Source of the DNA: Verrucomicrobiota bacterium
GTDB lineage: Bacteria; Verrucomicrobiota; Verrucomicrobiia; Opitutales; UBA2995
NCBI GenBank assembly: GCA_027622555.1
Contig: JAQBYJ010000015.1
Coordinates: 1 to 64,000, forward strand
Length of the DNA: 64,000 nt
Direction: 5' to 3'
Within the stretch, counting starts at the first letter, position 1; each line of letters opens with the position of its first letter. Shown here in pieces: positions 9,633 to 18,668 of this stretch. The notes beneath the pieces were generated by a model that saw nothing but the letters and a program-made list of their open reading frames with translations, was not told the origin of the DNA and made no database searches. The position numbers and the translations under genes were made by a program.

Positions 9633-11423
9633 ATGACTCCGGTAAAGAACCGCCAGACCTTCTGCGTAGAACTGATCAAGCCATCTCACTACGATGACAA
9701 TGGTTATGTGATCCGCTGGTGGAAAGCATGGATTCCGTCCAACTCACTCGCGGTCCTGCACGGATTAACCTTGGATGCCGCCCAACGAAATATCCTCGGA
9801 CCTGAAACAGATTTCCAGATCGCTGCCTACGACGAAACCAATACCCGGGTACCGATCAAGAAGATCATCCAACGATTCAAGAAGAACAACAACCGAGGCC
9901 TCGTGTGCCTGGTAGGTGTGCAAAGCAATCAGTTCCCTCGGACCATGGCGATCGCACGTCAATTCCGTGATGCAGGTATCCAGGTAGCCATGGGTGGATT
10001 CCACGTAAGCGGTTGTTTATCCATGATCCCTGATTTGACCCCTGAGTTGCAAGAAGCCGTGGATCTCGGCATCACTCTGTTTGCGGGCGAATCAGAAGGC
10101 CGACTGGAAGACCTGCTTAAGGCGGCCGATGCCGGGGAGATGAAACCCATTTACAATTACCTAAAGGATCTTCCAGATTTACAGGATGAACCACTGCCGT
10201 TTCTACCCAAGGAAAACGTGCGTCGGTATGCACGCTCCATTGGATGCTTCGACGCGGGTCGCGGTTGTCCTTTCTCCTGCAGCTTTTGCACCATTATCAA
10301 TGTGCAGGGACAGAAATCCAGGTTCCGCAATGCGGACGATGTGGAAGAAATCGTAAGGTCTCACATAGCCGAGGGCGTCGATACTTTTTTCATCACAGAC
10401 GACAATTTTGCGCGAAACAAAAACTGGGAAGACATCTTCGATCGCATGGCGCATTTGCGGGAAGTGGAAGGACTGGAAGTCTACTTCGTCATGCAGGTGG
10501 ACACGCTTTGCCACACGATCCCAAATTTTATTGTGAAAGCTCAGCGCGCAGGTTGCCGCTTTGTTTTTCTAGGATTGGAAAATATCAATCCGGCCAGTTT
10601 GAAAGGTGTTTCGAAAAACCAGAATCGCATCACCGAGTACAGGAAAATGCTCCAGGCGTGGCACAGCGTTCGGGTGATAACCTATTGCGGATACATTCTA
10701 GGTTTTCCAGGGGATACACCGACGACGATCGAGCGAGATATAAAAATCATTCAGAAAGAACTCCCGGTTGATCTTCTCGAGTTTTTTATTCTTACCCCGC
10801 TGCCGGGATCTGTGGATCATCGTGAGCTTTACCTTAAAGGCGTTTGGTTGGACCCCGACCTGAACAAGTACGACCTGGAACATGCGTGCCGTGAATTCGA
10901 TGGCATTAGCAAAGATGAATTGGAAGGTATCTACGATCGAGCCTGGCACATTTATTATTCCTGGGACCACATCGAAACACTCGTCCGGCGTGCCGCAGCG
11001 GTGAACATGATCGTGCCGCGGTTGATCTCCTTGATTTTTGAATTTTATGGCAGCTATCGCTTTGAACATTTGCACCCTTTGCAGGGAGGACTTATTCGAC
11101 GCAAAAGCCGCACCCAACGTCGACCGGAATTTAAGAGAGAATCAATCCCAGTTTATTACCCGAAACGTGTTTGGGAAGTGGTTAAAACCTATGTCCCAGC
11201 AGCCTGGTTTTTGGGCAAATTATTGCTCCTATGGTGGAAGGTTCATCGCGATCCCAGGAAGAAGGAATACATCGACCTTGCAACAACTCCCGTCATCGAC
11301 AAATTGGAAGAAGAACTCGACATGTTTAAGGTGACCGAAGCCGCAAGAAACTCAGTCACCAAAGCAAAAGAAAAACAACAAAAGATGAAAGCTGCCCGAG
11401 AAAGCGCCTTGTCTAAAAAATAA
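9633..11423 (+). CDS. Radical SAM protein with cobalamin-binding-like N-terminal domain
   Basis: A 596-residue class B-like radical SAM enzyme. The 4Fe-4S cluster motif is Cys212-x3-Cys216-x2-Cys219 (GRGCPFSCSFC). The N-terminal 200 residues look like the Rossmann-type cobalamin-binding domain of BchE/hopanoid-methylase relatives, with GLVCLVGVQSNQ and VAMGGFHVSG. After the TIM-barrel (GFPGDTP at about 350) come a long C-terminal region, a hydrophobic stretch (AWFLGKLLLLWW) and a Lys/Glu-rich coiled tail. The chemistry may be methylation or rearrangement of a lipid-like or cofactor substrate, but I do not recognise the exact subfamily. It stands alone, with no partner gene hinting at its pathway. 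Confidence 0.8.
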   Translation: MTPVKNRQTFCVELIKPSHYDDNGYVIRWWKAWIPSNSLAVLHGLTLDAAQRNILGPETDFQIAAYDETNTRVPIKKIIQRFKKNNNRGLVCLVGVQSNQFPRTMAIARQFRDAGIQVAMGGFHVSGCLSMIPDLTPELQEAVDLGITLFAGESEGRLEDLLKAADAGEMKPIYNYLKDLPDLQDEPLPFLPKENVRRYARSIGCFDAGRGCPFSCSFCTIINVQGQKSRFRNADDVEEIVRSHIAEGVDTFFITDDNFARNKNWEDIFDRMAHLREVEGLEVYFVMQVDTLCHTIPNFIVKAQRAGCRFVFLGLENINPASLKGVSKNQNRITEYRKMLQAWHSVRVITYCGYILGFPGDTPTTIERDIKIIQKELPVDLLEFFILTPLPGSVDHRELYLKGVWLDPDLNKYDLEHACREFDGISKDELEGIYDRAWHIYYSWDHIETLVRRAAAVNMIVPRLISLIFEFYGSYRFEHLHPLQGGLIRRKSRTQRRPEFKRESIPVYYPKRVWEVVKTYVPAAWFLGKLLLLWWKVHRDPRKKEYIDLATTPVIDKLEEELDMFKVTEAARNSVTKAKEKQQKMKAARESALSKK

Positions 11424-11480
11424 CAAAACCTCCCCCGCTTCTTAGTTTAATAATCAATAACCCTAAAATAAAAGCACACC

Positions 11481-12686
11481 ATGTTTAATATAAAATCTTC
11501 TCGCCGTAATTGGCTCCGCTCTATGCTCATGGCACCTCCCGCCCTGGTCGGATTGAACGCCATGAGTTCAATCGCGAAAGCCGCACCCATCAACCCAAAC
11601 GACAACATCAAGGTCACCAAGCTAGAGACCTTTGTCCTAAAAAATTCCTGGGTTTTCGTAAAAATATCCACCGACGCGGGAATCACCGGCTGGGGTGAAA
11701 TGCTGAAGGACGACGCCAAGGCTTGTGCTGCTGGAGCGCTCGAGGTCGGCGATTATTTAATTGGAAAAGATCCACGTCCTGTGGTCCATCACTGGCAGGC
11801 TATTCATCGCGGAGCATTCTACCGCGGCGGCCCCATCAAGTCAGCCATTTCCTCTGGAATTGACCAGGCACTTTGGGACATAGCCGGTAAATGCTATGGC
11901 GTACCGGTTTATAAATTACTCGGTGGTCCGACACGTGATAAGGTATTTGTTTATGGAACACCGGATCCAATTACCGGTGTTAAGGCAATGAAGGTCGGAC
12001 CCAGCGGTAGTCGCAAGCTCCACAAGTACCTGGAAGGACATAAGATGGTGGATGAAGCGGTGGAGAAATTTGCAGCCCTTCGCGACAAATATCCAGACGT
12101 AGATATCGGGATTGATTTCCATGGTGCCGTTCAACCAACCACGGCCAGCATATTGGTAAAAGCACTCGAACCTTACCGACCTTGGTTTTATGAAGAAATC
12201 GTTCAGGCCCTGAACGTAGACGTCATGGCAGATATCGCCAAGAAGACCCATATTCCTTTGGCAACTGGTGAACGCGTCTTCCTAAAATGGGGATTCCGCG
12301 AAATCCTGGAAAAAGGGGCCGCCATGATCCTGCAACCGGACGTAAACTATGCCGGAGGGATTACCGAGTTGAAAGTAATCGCAGGTATGGCAGAGGCCTA
12401 CTACGCCCCGATAGCTCCGCACAATCCAAATGGCCCGTGTTCGTTGGCTGCCAGCCTGCAAGTCGCGGGCTGCGTGCCCAACTTCCTGGTCCAGGAACGT
12501 GGTGACCGCGAACATGAGCTCTTAGCTGAACCTCTCCCACCCGTAAGAGACGGTTATCGTCCCCTTCCTACCGGCCCGGGATTGGGCATCACCATCGACG
12601 AGCACAAGCTGATGGATGAAGTCGGCGAGCCGCAGGAGTATAGGACTCAATACGATGCGGATGATGGCTCGGTTGTTGATTGGTAG
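11481..12686 (+). CDS. Enolase-superfamily sugar acid dehydratase (galactonate dehydratase-like) with Tat-like signal
   Basis: A 401-residue mandelate racemase/muconate lactonizing-type enzyme nearest in pattern to D-galactonate dehydratases. Metal ligands and catalytic residues appear in the usual places: DFHGAV, FYEEIV, ATGERVF, and the late catalytic histidine in APHNPNGP. Such enzymes remove water from aldonic acids to give 2-keto-3-deoxy sugar acids. Unusually it begins with a twin-arginine-like leader (SRRNWLRSM, hydrophobic stretch, AKAA), implying export. It lies 57 bp after the radical SAM gene on the same strand, but a functional link is unclear. If the leader is real, substrate processing would be periplasmic. 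Confidence 0.85.
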   Translation: MFNIKSSRRNWLRSMLMAPPALVGLNAMSSIAKAAPINPNDNIKVTKLETFVLKNSWVFVKISTDAGITGWGEMLKDDAKACAAGALEVGDYLIGKDPRPVVHHWQAIHRGAFYRGGPIKSAISSGIDQALWDIAGKCYGVPVYKLLGGPTRDKVFVYGTPDPITGVKAMKVGPSGSRKLHKYLEGHKMVDEAVEKFAALRDKYPDVDIGIDFHGAVQPTTASILVKALEPYRPWFYEEIVQALNVDVMADIAKKTHIPLATGERVFLKWGFREILEKGAAMILQPDVNYAGGITELKVIAGMAEAYYAPIAPHNPNGPCSLAASLQVAGCVPNFLVQERGDREHELLAEPLPPVRDGYRPLPTGPGLGITIDEHKLMDEVGEPQEYRTQYDADDGSVVDW

Positions 12687-12898
12687 GCAGGTAAGTGATT
12701 CAGGTTTCTGTGTTCGGGTGTCAGGAATAAAACACTGAGAATCGCTATACAACTCCTCTTCATCTTGATCTGTCTCTTCGTCTAAAGGCGCGCCACCACA
12801 TTATGGAGGCGGTAAACTTTCGACATGTAATTTTTAAACTACGAAATACGCAAAATTTCGCGAAAAGTATAAGCCGTCTTTTTGAATCGAAATCAATT
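12687..12898. other. Spacer after the dehydratase
   Basis: No gene is seen. AT-rich words such as ACGAAATACGCAAAATTTCG form a weak inverted structure near 12841-12860. The REP-like pair begins at 12899. Confidence 0.35.
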
Positions 12899-12971
12899 GT
12901 AGGAGCCAGCTTGCTGGCGATTTCGACTACATCCAGGTTTTTATTTTGCCAGCAAGCTGGCTGTCTCCTAC
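12899..12971. repeat. REP-like inverted pair (GTAG hairpins)
   Basis: A 73-bp element made of two facing units. The left unit is GTAGGAG followed by the perfect hairpin CCAGC-TT-GCTGG and CGATTT; the right unit, read on the other strand, is GTAGGAGAC, then AGCCAGCTTGCTGGC. A GTAG tetranucleotide before a short palindrome is the hallmark of REP sequences mobilised by RAYT transposases, and a RAYT gene lies at 43665-44633. The two-unit inverted layout resembles a BIME and may also act as a terminator between the convergent flanking genes. Confidence 0.75.
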
Positions 12972-13010
12972 ATCAGACGTAGGTAAACTCAATTCGAAGA
13001 CCTACGGATC

Positions 13011-13772
13011 CTACTTCTTCAACGACTGTAGCAGAGCCAAGTATTGCTCTTCTTCCAAAACATCCTTGGCTGCCCAGAGAAGTAATTGATCCTCTCTGTC
13101 ATAGGAACGTTGTTTCAAATTCTCCCAACGTTGTCTCGCTTCAGCGCCTGAATCCGGATGGAGGTACCCATACAGAATCTCAGAGATCTCTTTTCTCTGC
13201 TCAATCGAAATACCAACAGTCACCGGAATTTGGCCTATCTTACTAACAACTATCGATTCGAATGCGGTAACAATTCTCGCTTCAATGTAGTCGGCGTAAA
13301 TCTTGCGCTGGCCATCTGAAAGTAGTCTTTCTATTTCTTCTCTTTCATTCGCAAACGGTTTATCCTTCACGGTGTATTCACCGCTACGGAATTTTCGGTT
13401 ATAATCGAATTGTGCCCATTCAATCTCACCGATACGTTCTTTCTGATCAGAAGTAAGATCGAGTATCCCTTCATAGTCCTTCATTCTGATTTCGATAAAT
13501 TTTCTTTTCATCTCCACCCGAGCAGCCGATTTCTCAAGCTTCATTTCTTCGTAACCATGAAGTTGCTCAGTCAAACTAGTCTGCTCCTGTTGGAGGTCCG
13601 CAATCTGCTTTCTTAACAAACCAATCTCCTCAGACGCGTTTTCATCAATTGAAGTAATGGCTTCCGATTGCTTCCTGTTATCAACTTGCACTTCAACAGG
13701 ATTATTTTTTCCAATAAAATAACCGACATAGAGGCCAGCGACGATACACACTATAAAGGGGAACGATTTCAT
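13011..13772 (-). CDS. Membrane-anchored coiled-coil protein with LTxxQ-like segments, function unknown
   Basis: A 253-residue protein I do not recognise. Residues 1-22 form a signal anchor (FPFIVCIVAGLYVGYFIG). A coiled coil follows at about 45-85 (LLRKQIADLQQEQTSLTEQL). The rest is helical and charged and contains several LTxxQ-like pieces: LTSDQKERI, LSDGQRKIY, ISIEQRKEI and LEEEQYLAL. Spacing of such motifs recalls Spy/CpxP-like periplasmic proteins, but similarity is weak. The following minus-strand gene upstream (13818-14435) is a lipoprotein, so both may belong to one envelope-related operon. Confidence 0.65.
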   Translation of the reverse strand: MKSFPFIVCIVAGLYVGYFIGKNNPVEVQVDNRKQSEAITSIDENASEEIGLLRKQIADLQQEQTSLTEQLHGYEEMKLEKSAARVEMKRKFIEIRMKDYEGILDLTSDQKERIGEIEWAQFDYNRKFRSGEYTVKDKPFANEREEIERLLSDGQRKIYADYIEARIVTAFESIVVSKIGQIPVTVGISIEQRKEISEILYGYLHPDSGAEARQRWENLKQRSYDREDQLLLWAAKDVLEEEQYLALLQSLKK

Positions 13773-13817
13773 TGAGTTAAATCAGGATTTTAAGAGTTTC
13801 GAAACTACGGGAAAAAG

Positions 13818-14435
13818 TTAGTACAGTTTTGCAGCCTTCATAGCCAAACTTCCCAAGCCTTTTATGGAATCCCAAACCAATTCTCCTAACCGAACTCCAG
13901 CAGCCGTAAAGAAACTTTCATTCGAATCGGAATTCTTGGCTGGTTTTGAAAGATCCATACCCACATAATAAAATTGGTCGGTTCTTCCCCGCGACACTCC
14001 ATTTGAAATCAGCAGTTCGTAAAGCCGCTGAGTACGAATATCGTCATTCGCTCGATTCGTCCCCAAAACCTGTATCAAAATCAAATCCTTTTTATACCTC
14101 AATTGGAGTTGATTGGGATGGGTCACATTTCCGGGATAAAGAGCAACACTCTCCATTTTCGAAATTGGCATTTGGCGCTGGCCTGCAGCCTGGTTCGAAT
14201 TCGAAGATCCGCTGGATAGCAAAAGCTCGGTACCATTCAGGGATAGGCTTTCTTCAAAAAACTGAATTTGCTGATCGCCTCTTTTTACTTCGCCAACGTG
14301 GGCTCTGCTTGAAAATTGAACCAAGGTACCACGACCCTCCTCGAGACTTCGAACGCTTTGACGATTAGAAAAGGAGGCACAGCCTGATAGGAAAACCAGG
14401 ACCATCCAGACGACAAAAATGGGATACTTAGCCAA
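13818..14435 (-). CDS. Putative lipoprotein, PH-like C-terminal part
   Basis: A 205-residue lipoprotein with signal peptide and lipobox FLSGC at about 15-19. The middle and end (from PISKMESVALYPG through LILIQVLG to RTQRLYELLI) look like a small beta-barrel, PH-like domain that ends in a helix. The broken gene at 48548-49168 has the same layout and the same length, with matching blocks (KIPIDEIDGLA, LLVVFIYG, QELVDLFSVL), so the two are distant paralogues. Role unknown; attached to a membrane and facing the periplasm is likely. It is 46 bp upstream of the coiled-coil protein gene on the same strand. Confidence 0.7.
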   Translation of the reverse strand: MAKYPIFVVWMVLVFLSGCASFSNRQSVRSLEEGRGTLVQFSSRAHVGEVKRGDQQIQFFEESLSLNGTELLLSSGSSNSNQAAGQRQMPISKMESVALYPGNVTHPNQLQLRYKKDLILIQVLGTNRANDDIRTQRLYELLISNGVSRGRTDQFYYVGMDLSKPAKNSDSNESFFTAAGVRLGELVWDSIKGLGSLAMKAAKLY

Positions 14436-14743
14436 GCTTTGAAGACCTAGTCCCTTGGGTTGGTATCGTCGAGTCCTTTATAGTCCAACGCTGTATTTCC
14501 CTTAGAATAATCTATACCTGCCTCTCATAACCCTCGCGATCCAGGATCACTAATATTCTTAGGAAGTCGCCTATTTCCAGGATGGAGGGATCTATTTAAA
14601 AAAGATTAGATTTGCTATACGCGGGACCAAGATGATTGGTTAAATCAGGAATAGGACGAAAGGACTATTCTGTTCTTATCACCCAATCTGTTTTCTCAGC
14701 CAAAGGCTGCAGAACCAAAATCAAACTCCAATCATACCCGAAA

Positions 14744-16450
14744 TTGAATATACAAGGTAAAGGAACAGCAGAAAACACCTACGATGCTATCGTCATAGGT
14801 TCAGGAATTAGTGGAGGCTGGGCAGCAAAGGAGCTTAGCGAAAAGGGACTCAAAACATTGGTCTTGGAAAGAGGTCGTGATGTGAAACACGGCGATTATC
14901 CCACTGCCATGATGGAGCCCTGGGAATTTGAAGCAGGGGGAAGAGTCGCCCCGGCAACCCTGGAACGACAGGCCAAGCAAAACCGTACCGGCTACACCAC
15001 CCACCCTGCGGCAGCTCACTGGTTTGTGGATGATATAGACAATCCTTACAGCGAAGTTAAACAGTTCGATTGGATGCGTGGATACCATGTAGGTGGACGT
15101 TCTATCTTGTGGGGCCGTCAATCCTACCGGATCGGCGATATCGATTTCGAAGCAAACTTAAAAGATAGTTGGGCCGTTGACTGGCCCATCCGCTATAAAG
15201 ACCTCGCACCTTGGTATGGCCACGTAGAAGAATTTGCGGGCATCAGCGGAAAAGCCGAAGGGTTGCCTCAGTTGCCAGATGGAAAATTTCTCCCGCCCTG
15301 GGAAATGAACTGCCTGGAAATCCATATTTCGGAACAGATCAGGGAAAAGTTCACCGATCGGATCATGACGATTGGCCGGTCAGCTAACTTAACACAACCA
15401 CACAACGGACGTGGGGGCTGCCAATCGCGCAATCGCTGTATTCGCGGTTGTCCCTATGGAGCTTACTTCAGCAGTAACGCCTCCACCTTACCTGCCGCAT
15501 TCGCAACGGGAAATCTATCTCTTCGCCCTTTCTCAATCGTTAGCGAGTTGATTTACGATAAAGAAAAAGGCAAAGCGATTGGCGCTCGAATCATCGATGC
15601 AGAAACCAATGAAGTCATAGAGTTTTACGCCAAGGTCATCTTCTGCTGCGCATCGGCAGTTGCTTCCACCTCGATCCTCCTCAACTCGAAATCGGATCGA
15701 TTCCCGGAAGGATTCGGAAACGATAGCGGAGAGCTCGGCCACAATCTCATGGACCACCATTTTAAAGTGGGTGCCAGTGGGCACACGGATGATTTTAAAG
15801 ACCAGTACTATAAGGGCCGGAGACCCAACGGTATTTATGTGCCACGCTTTAGAAACGTTAGCAAAGAAACGACGCAAAAAGATTATATCCGTGGCTTTGG
15901 CTACCAAGGCGGCGCCAGTCGCGTTGACTGGGCTCGTGGCATTGCTGAGTTTAATCGATTTGGAGCAGAGTTTAAGGCCGACATGCTAGAGCCAGGGCCA
16001 TGGCGTTTTGGAATGGGAGCCTGGGGAGAACATCTTCCCTATCACGACAATAAAATGTATTTGAATCATGATCTGCTCGATAAGTGGGGCCAGCCTACTG
16101 TTACCTTTGATTGTGATTACAAAGAAAACGAAATGGCCATGCGTAAAGATGCACAGGCATCCGCCATTGAGATTCTTGAAGCGGCAGGCCTGAAGGATGT
16201 CAAAGGCTTCGACGATGGAAGTGCACCCGGTCTTTGTATACACGAGATGGGTACCGCCCGCATGGGTCGTGATCCGAAAACATCCGTTTTAAACGGATTC
16301 AATCAGGTTCACGCCTCCCCCAATGTGTTTGTGACGGATGGATCCTGCATGACCTCATCGGCTTGCCAAAACCCTTCACTCACCTACATGGCATTAACAG
16401 CCAGGGCAGCTGACCATGCAGTTAAACAACTTCAGAAAGGAAATATTTAG
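14744..16450 (+). CDS. GMC-family FAD oxidoreductase
   Basis: A flavin-dependent oxidoreductase that should oxidise an alcohol or sugar. The FAD-binding loop GSGISGGWAAKEL and its continuation LVLERGRD sit at the N-terminus; the substrate region has WGRQSYR, and the C-terminal GMC block has MGTARMG and SACQNPSLTYMAL. I choose the TTG at 14744, because it places the flavin loop where the family has it; an earlier TTG at 14636 would add 36 residues with no family match, and there is no ATG in frame before the flavin loop. The next gene is a gluconate 2-dehydrogenase subunit 3-like Tat lipoprotein, one base after its stop, so the two very likely form one periplasmic enzyme. Confidence 0.85.
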   Translation: MNIQGKGTAENTYDAIVIGSGISGGWAAKELSEKGLKTLVLERGRDVKHGDYPTAMMEPWEFEAGGRVAPATLERQAKQNRTGYTTHPAAAHWFVDDIDNPYSEVKQFDWMRGYHVGGRSILWGRQSYRIGDIDFEANLKDSWAVDWPIRYKDLAPWYGHVEEFAGISGKAEGLPQLPDGKFLPPWEMNCLEIHISEQIREKFTDRIMTIGRSANLTQPHNGRGGCQSRNRCIRGCPYGAYFSSNASTLPAAFATGNLSLRPFSIVSELIYDKEKGKAIGARIIDAETNEVIEFYAKVIFCCASAVASTSILLNSKSDRFPEGFGNDSGELGHNLMDHHFKVGASGHTDDFKDQYYKGRRPNGIYVPRFRNVSKETTQKDYIRGFGYQGGASRVDWARGIAEFNRFGAEFKADMLEPGPWRFGMGAWGEHLPYHDNKMYLNHDLLDKWGQPTVTFDCDYKENEMAMRKDAQASAIEILEAAGLKDVKGFDDGSAPGLCIHEMGTARMGRDPKTSVLNGFNQVHASPNVFVTDGSCMTSSACQNPSLTYMALTARAADHAVKQLQKGNI

Positions 16451-16451
16451 G

Positions 16452-17036
16452 ATGAATTCAATAGACGATCAAAACTCAGCAGTTATGATGAATCGGCGGG
16501 ATGCAATTAAACGGGCATCCATACTTCTAGGTGTCGCCGTTTCCTCCTCAACCATCGCAGGATGCCTGGGAGGTGGTAGCAGCGAGACTAACGCTGGCGA
16601 AAATTGGAAACCCGATTTCCTCAGCGGAACTCAGGGCAAGGTTGCCAAAGCGGTAGCGAATTTAATTTTCCCAAAGACGAATACGCCCGGTGCCGTAGAT
16701 GTAGGAGTACCTCAATTCATGGACTTCGTATACGGGAAGTATATGGATGCGGATGAAAAGGCTACCTTTACAACCGGTCTGGGACAATTCAGCAAATCAG
16801 GATTCCATGACATGTCAGATACAGATCAAGCCGCTGCCATGACAGCATTCGTGGCAAGCGCTGGCAAAACTCAAAAAGCATTTTTAACTCAAATTCGTGA
16901 ACTCACTATTGTGGGTTATTTTAAGTCAGAGGAAGTATGCAAAAATGTAACTTGGTACGATCCTATTCCTGGCAAATATCAAGCTTGCCTTCCGACCTCC
17001 GAAACTGGCAATCTAATCATGAGCGAATCGAGGTAA
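16452..17036 (+). CDS. Gluconate 2-dehydrogenase subunit 3-like Tat lipoprotein
   Basis: A 194-residue small subunit. The leader has the twin-arginine stretch MNRRDAIKRAS and then a lipobox IAGC, so it is likely exported folded and lipid-anchored. The mature part, with FLSGTQGKVAKAVANLIFP and the closing WYDPIPGKYQACLP, matches the gluconate 2-dehydrogenase subunit 3 family, which accompanies GMC oxidoreductases. The ATG at 16452 starts one base after the GMC stop; an upstream in-frame ATG at 16416 would overlap the GMC gene. It probably carries the GMC partner through Tat and docks it to the membrane. Confidence 0.85.
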   Translation: MNSIDDQNSAVMMNRRDAIKRASILLGVAVSSSTIAGCLGGGSSETNAGENWKPDFLSGTQGKVAKAVANLIFPKTNTPGAVDVGVPQFMDFVYGKYMDADEKATFTTGLGQFSKSGFHDMSDTDQAAAMTAFVASAGKTQKAFLTQIRELTIVGYFKSEEVCKNVTWYDPIPGKYQACLPTSETGNLIMSESR

Positions 17037-17057
17037 CGTTTATCGAACATAGCTCTA

Positions 17058-18527
17058 GTGCGTAACAAATTTTCCTCAGTATTTTTTCTATTACTTTCTC
17101 TGGCCGCAGCAGCTTGGGTCACCTCTTTACAAGCCGAAGAAGGAAATAAAAAATACAACGTTCTATTCATCATTTCTGATGATCTGACCTACACCGCCCT
17201 CTCCTGTTACGGTAACCAAGTGTGCCAAACCCCGAACATCGACCGTTTAGCAGATCGGGGCGTCCGCTTCACCCGGGCCTACTGCCAGGGAACTTACTGT
17301 GGACCGTCTCGGGCATCATTTATGTCAGGCTATTATCCGCATGCCTCTGGAGAACTGGGCTACAAAAACCCGCGTCCTCTCATTGGCGACCGTCAGACCT
17401 GGTCACAACTGTTCAAGGACAACGGCTACTATGCCGCTCGCGTTAGCAAGATCTACCACATGGGAGTACCCGGTGGAATTGAGGAAGGAAGCCACGGAGC
17501 GGACGACGAACTTTCCTGGACCGAGCGATTCAACAGTCAGGGGCCAGAATGGGCCGCGCCCGGTGATGCGGAAACGTTGGAAAACAATCCTGATGGGAAG
17601 AAACCGGCTGTCGGCGGAAACACCTTCGTGGTCGTTGAAGCCGACGGAGACGACCTCGTCCACTCCGATGGAAGAACGGCAGACAAAGCAGTCGAGCTCA
17701 TTCAGCAATTCGACAAACAGTCAGGATCGCGTAAAGGAGAACCTTTCTGGTTAGGTGTTGGCTTCGTCCGTCCCCATGTTCCCTTGGTCGCACCAGCCGA
17801 TTATTTTCCGCCCTACAAGCCCTATGACAAAATGGTACTTCCACCAAAGATTCCCGGTGATTGGGACGACATTCCTACTCCCGGCATCAATTACAAAACT
17901 AGCCAGGGAATGGAGATGGACATTCGGCGTCAAAAGAAACTGCTTGGTGGTTACTATGCTTCCGTGGCCTACATGGACGCCCAAGTAGGAAAGGTTCTCA
18001 ACGCGTTGGAATCAGCCGGTTTGGAAGACGACACCATCATCATCTTCACCAGCGACCACGGCTACCATTTAGGCGAACACGACTTCTGGTCCAAGGTAAG
18101 CCTGAGAGATCCTTCTGCCGGCGTTCCGCTAATCATTTGCGTTCCCGGCAAACAACCAGCTGTCTGCAATTCACTCACCGAACTCATCGACCTCTACCCT
18201 ACCACCGCTAAACTCTGCGGACTTGAAGTCCCGACAGGAAACCAGGGCCTGGACATCTCCTCTCTACTCGATGACCCAACCATCGAACTTCGAGACGCAG
18301 CATTTTCGGTAGCACCCGCGCGCAAAGGCTTCCTCTTAAGAACTCAGGAGTACTCATATATCCAATACGGCGAAGATGCCTCCGATGGCGTCGAACTCTT
18401 CGACATTCTATCCGATCCCGAGCAATACACCAACCTTGCTCAAAAGCCCGAATTCAAGTTTCTCGCACAGTCCTTCAAATCACGTCTCGCCGTCCAACTT
18501 CAGATTGTCCGGTCGAACGATCTTTGA
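17058..18527 (+). CDS. Exported sulfatase, iduronate-2-sulfatase-like
   Basis: A 489-residue S1-type sulfatase. It begins at GTG 17058, directly followed by a clean signal peptide (about 1-26, ending LQA). DD at 41-42 binds the metal, and the signature is CGPSR with Cys81 as the formylglycine site, followed by FMSGYYP. The blocks PHVPLVAP and TSDHGYHLGEHDFWSK are typical of iduronate-2-sulfatase and choline-sulfatase relatives. It sits 21 bp after the GMC/subunit pair on the same strand, so the three may share a transcript and act on the same sulfated substrate. Not a close paralogue of the other three sulfatases in the window. Confidence 0.9.
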   Translation: MRNKFSSVFFLLLSLAAAAWVTSLQAEEGNKKYNVLFIISDDLTYTALSCYGNQVCQTPNIDRLADRGVRFTRAYCQGTYCGPSRASFMSGYYPHASGELGYKNPRPLIGDRQTWSQLFKDNGYYAARVSKIYHMGVPGGIEEGSHGADDELSWTERFNSQGPEWAAPGDAETLENNPDGKKPAVGGNTFVVVEADGDDLVHSDGRTADKAVELIQQFDKQSGSRKGEPFWLGVGFVRPHVPLVAPADYFPPYKPYDKMVLPPKIPGDWDDIPTPGINYKTSQGMEMDIRRQKKLLGGYYASVAYMDAQVGKVLNALESAGLEDDTIIIFTSDHGYHLGEHDFWSKVSLRDPSAGVPLIICVPGKQPAVCNSLTELIDLYPTTAKLCGLEVPTGNQGLDISSLLDDPTIELRDAAFSVAPARKGFLLRTQEYSYIQYGEDASDGVELFDILSDPEQYTNLAQKPEFKFLAQSFKSRLAVQLQIVRSNDL

Positions 18528-18668
18528 TTAAAAGACTAATTGAGGAATAGGCAGCCTCGATCCAGAACGCTGAGACATGACGGCCATCGCACCTCCCTTT
18601 CCCTGTAATCATCCGCTGATGTTACTTTGATACCGCAAAAAAAATGAGGGAATAAGGCCATTGCTGAA

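Noticed and set aside
14636-14743. Earlier start for the GMC oxidoreductase
   Set aside because: The extra 36 residues do not resemble the family, whose flavin loop lies within 25 residues of the start; TTG 14744 fits better.
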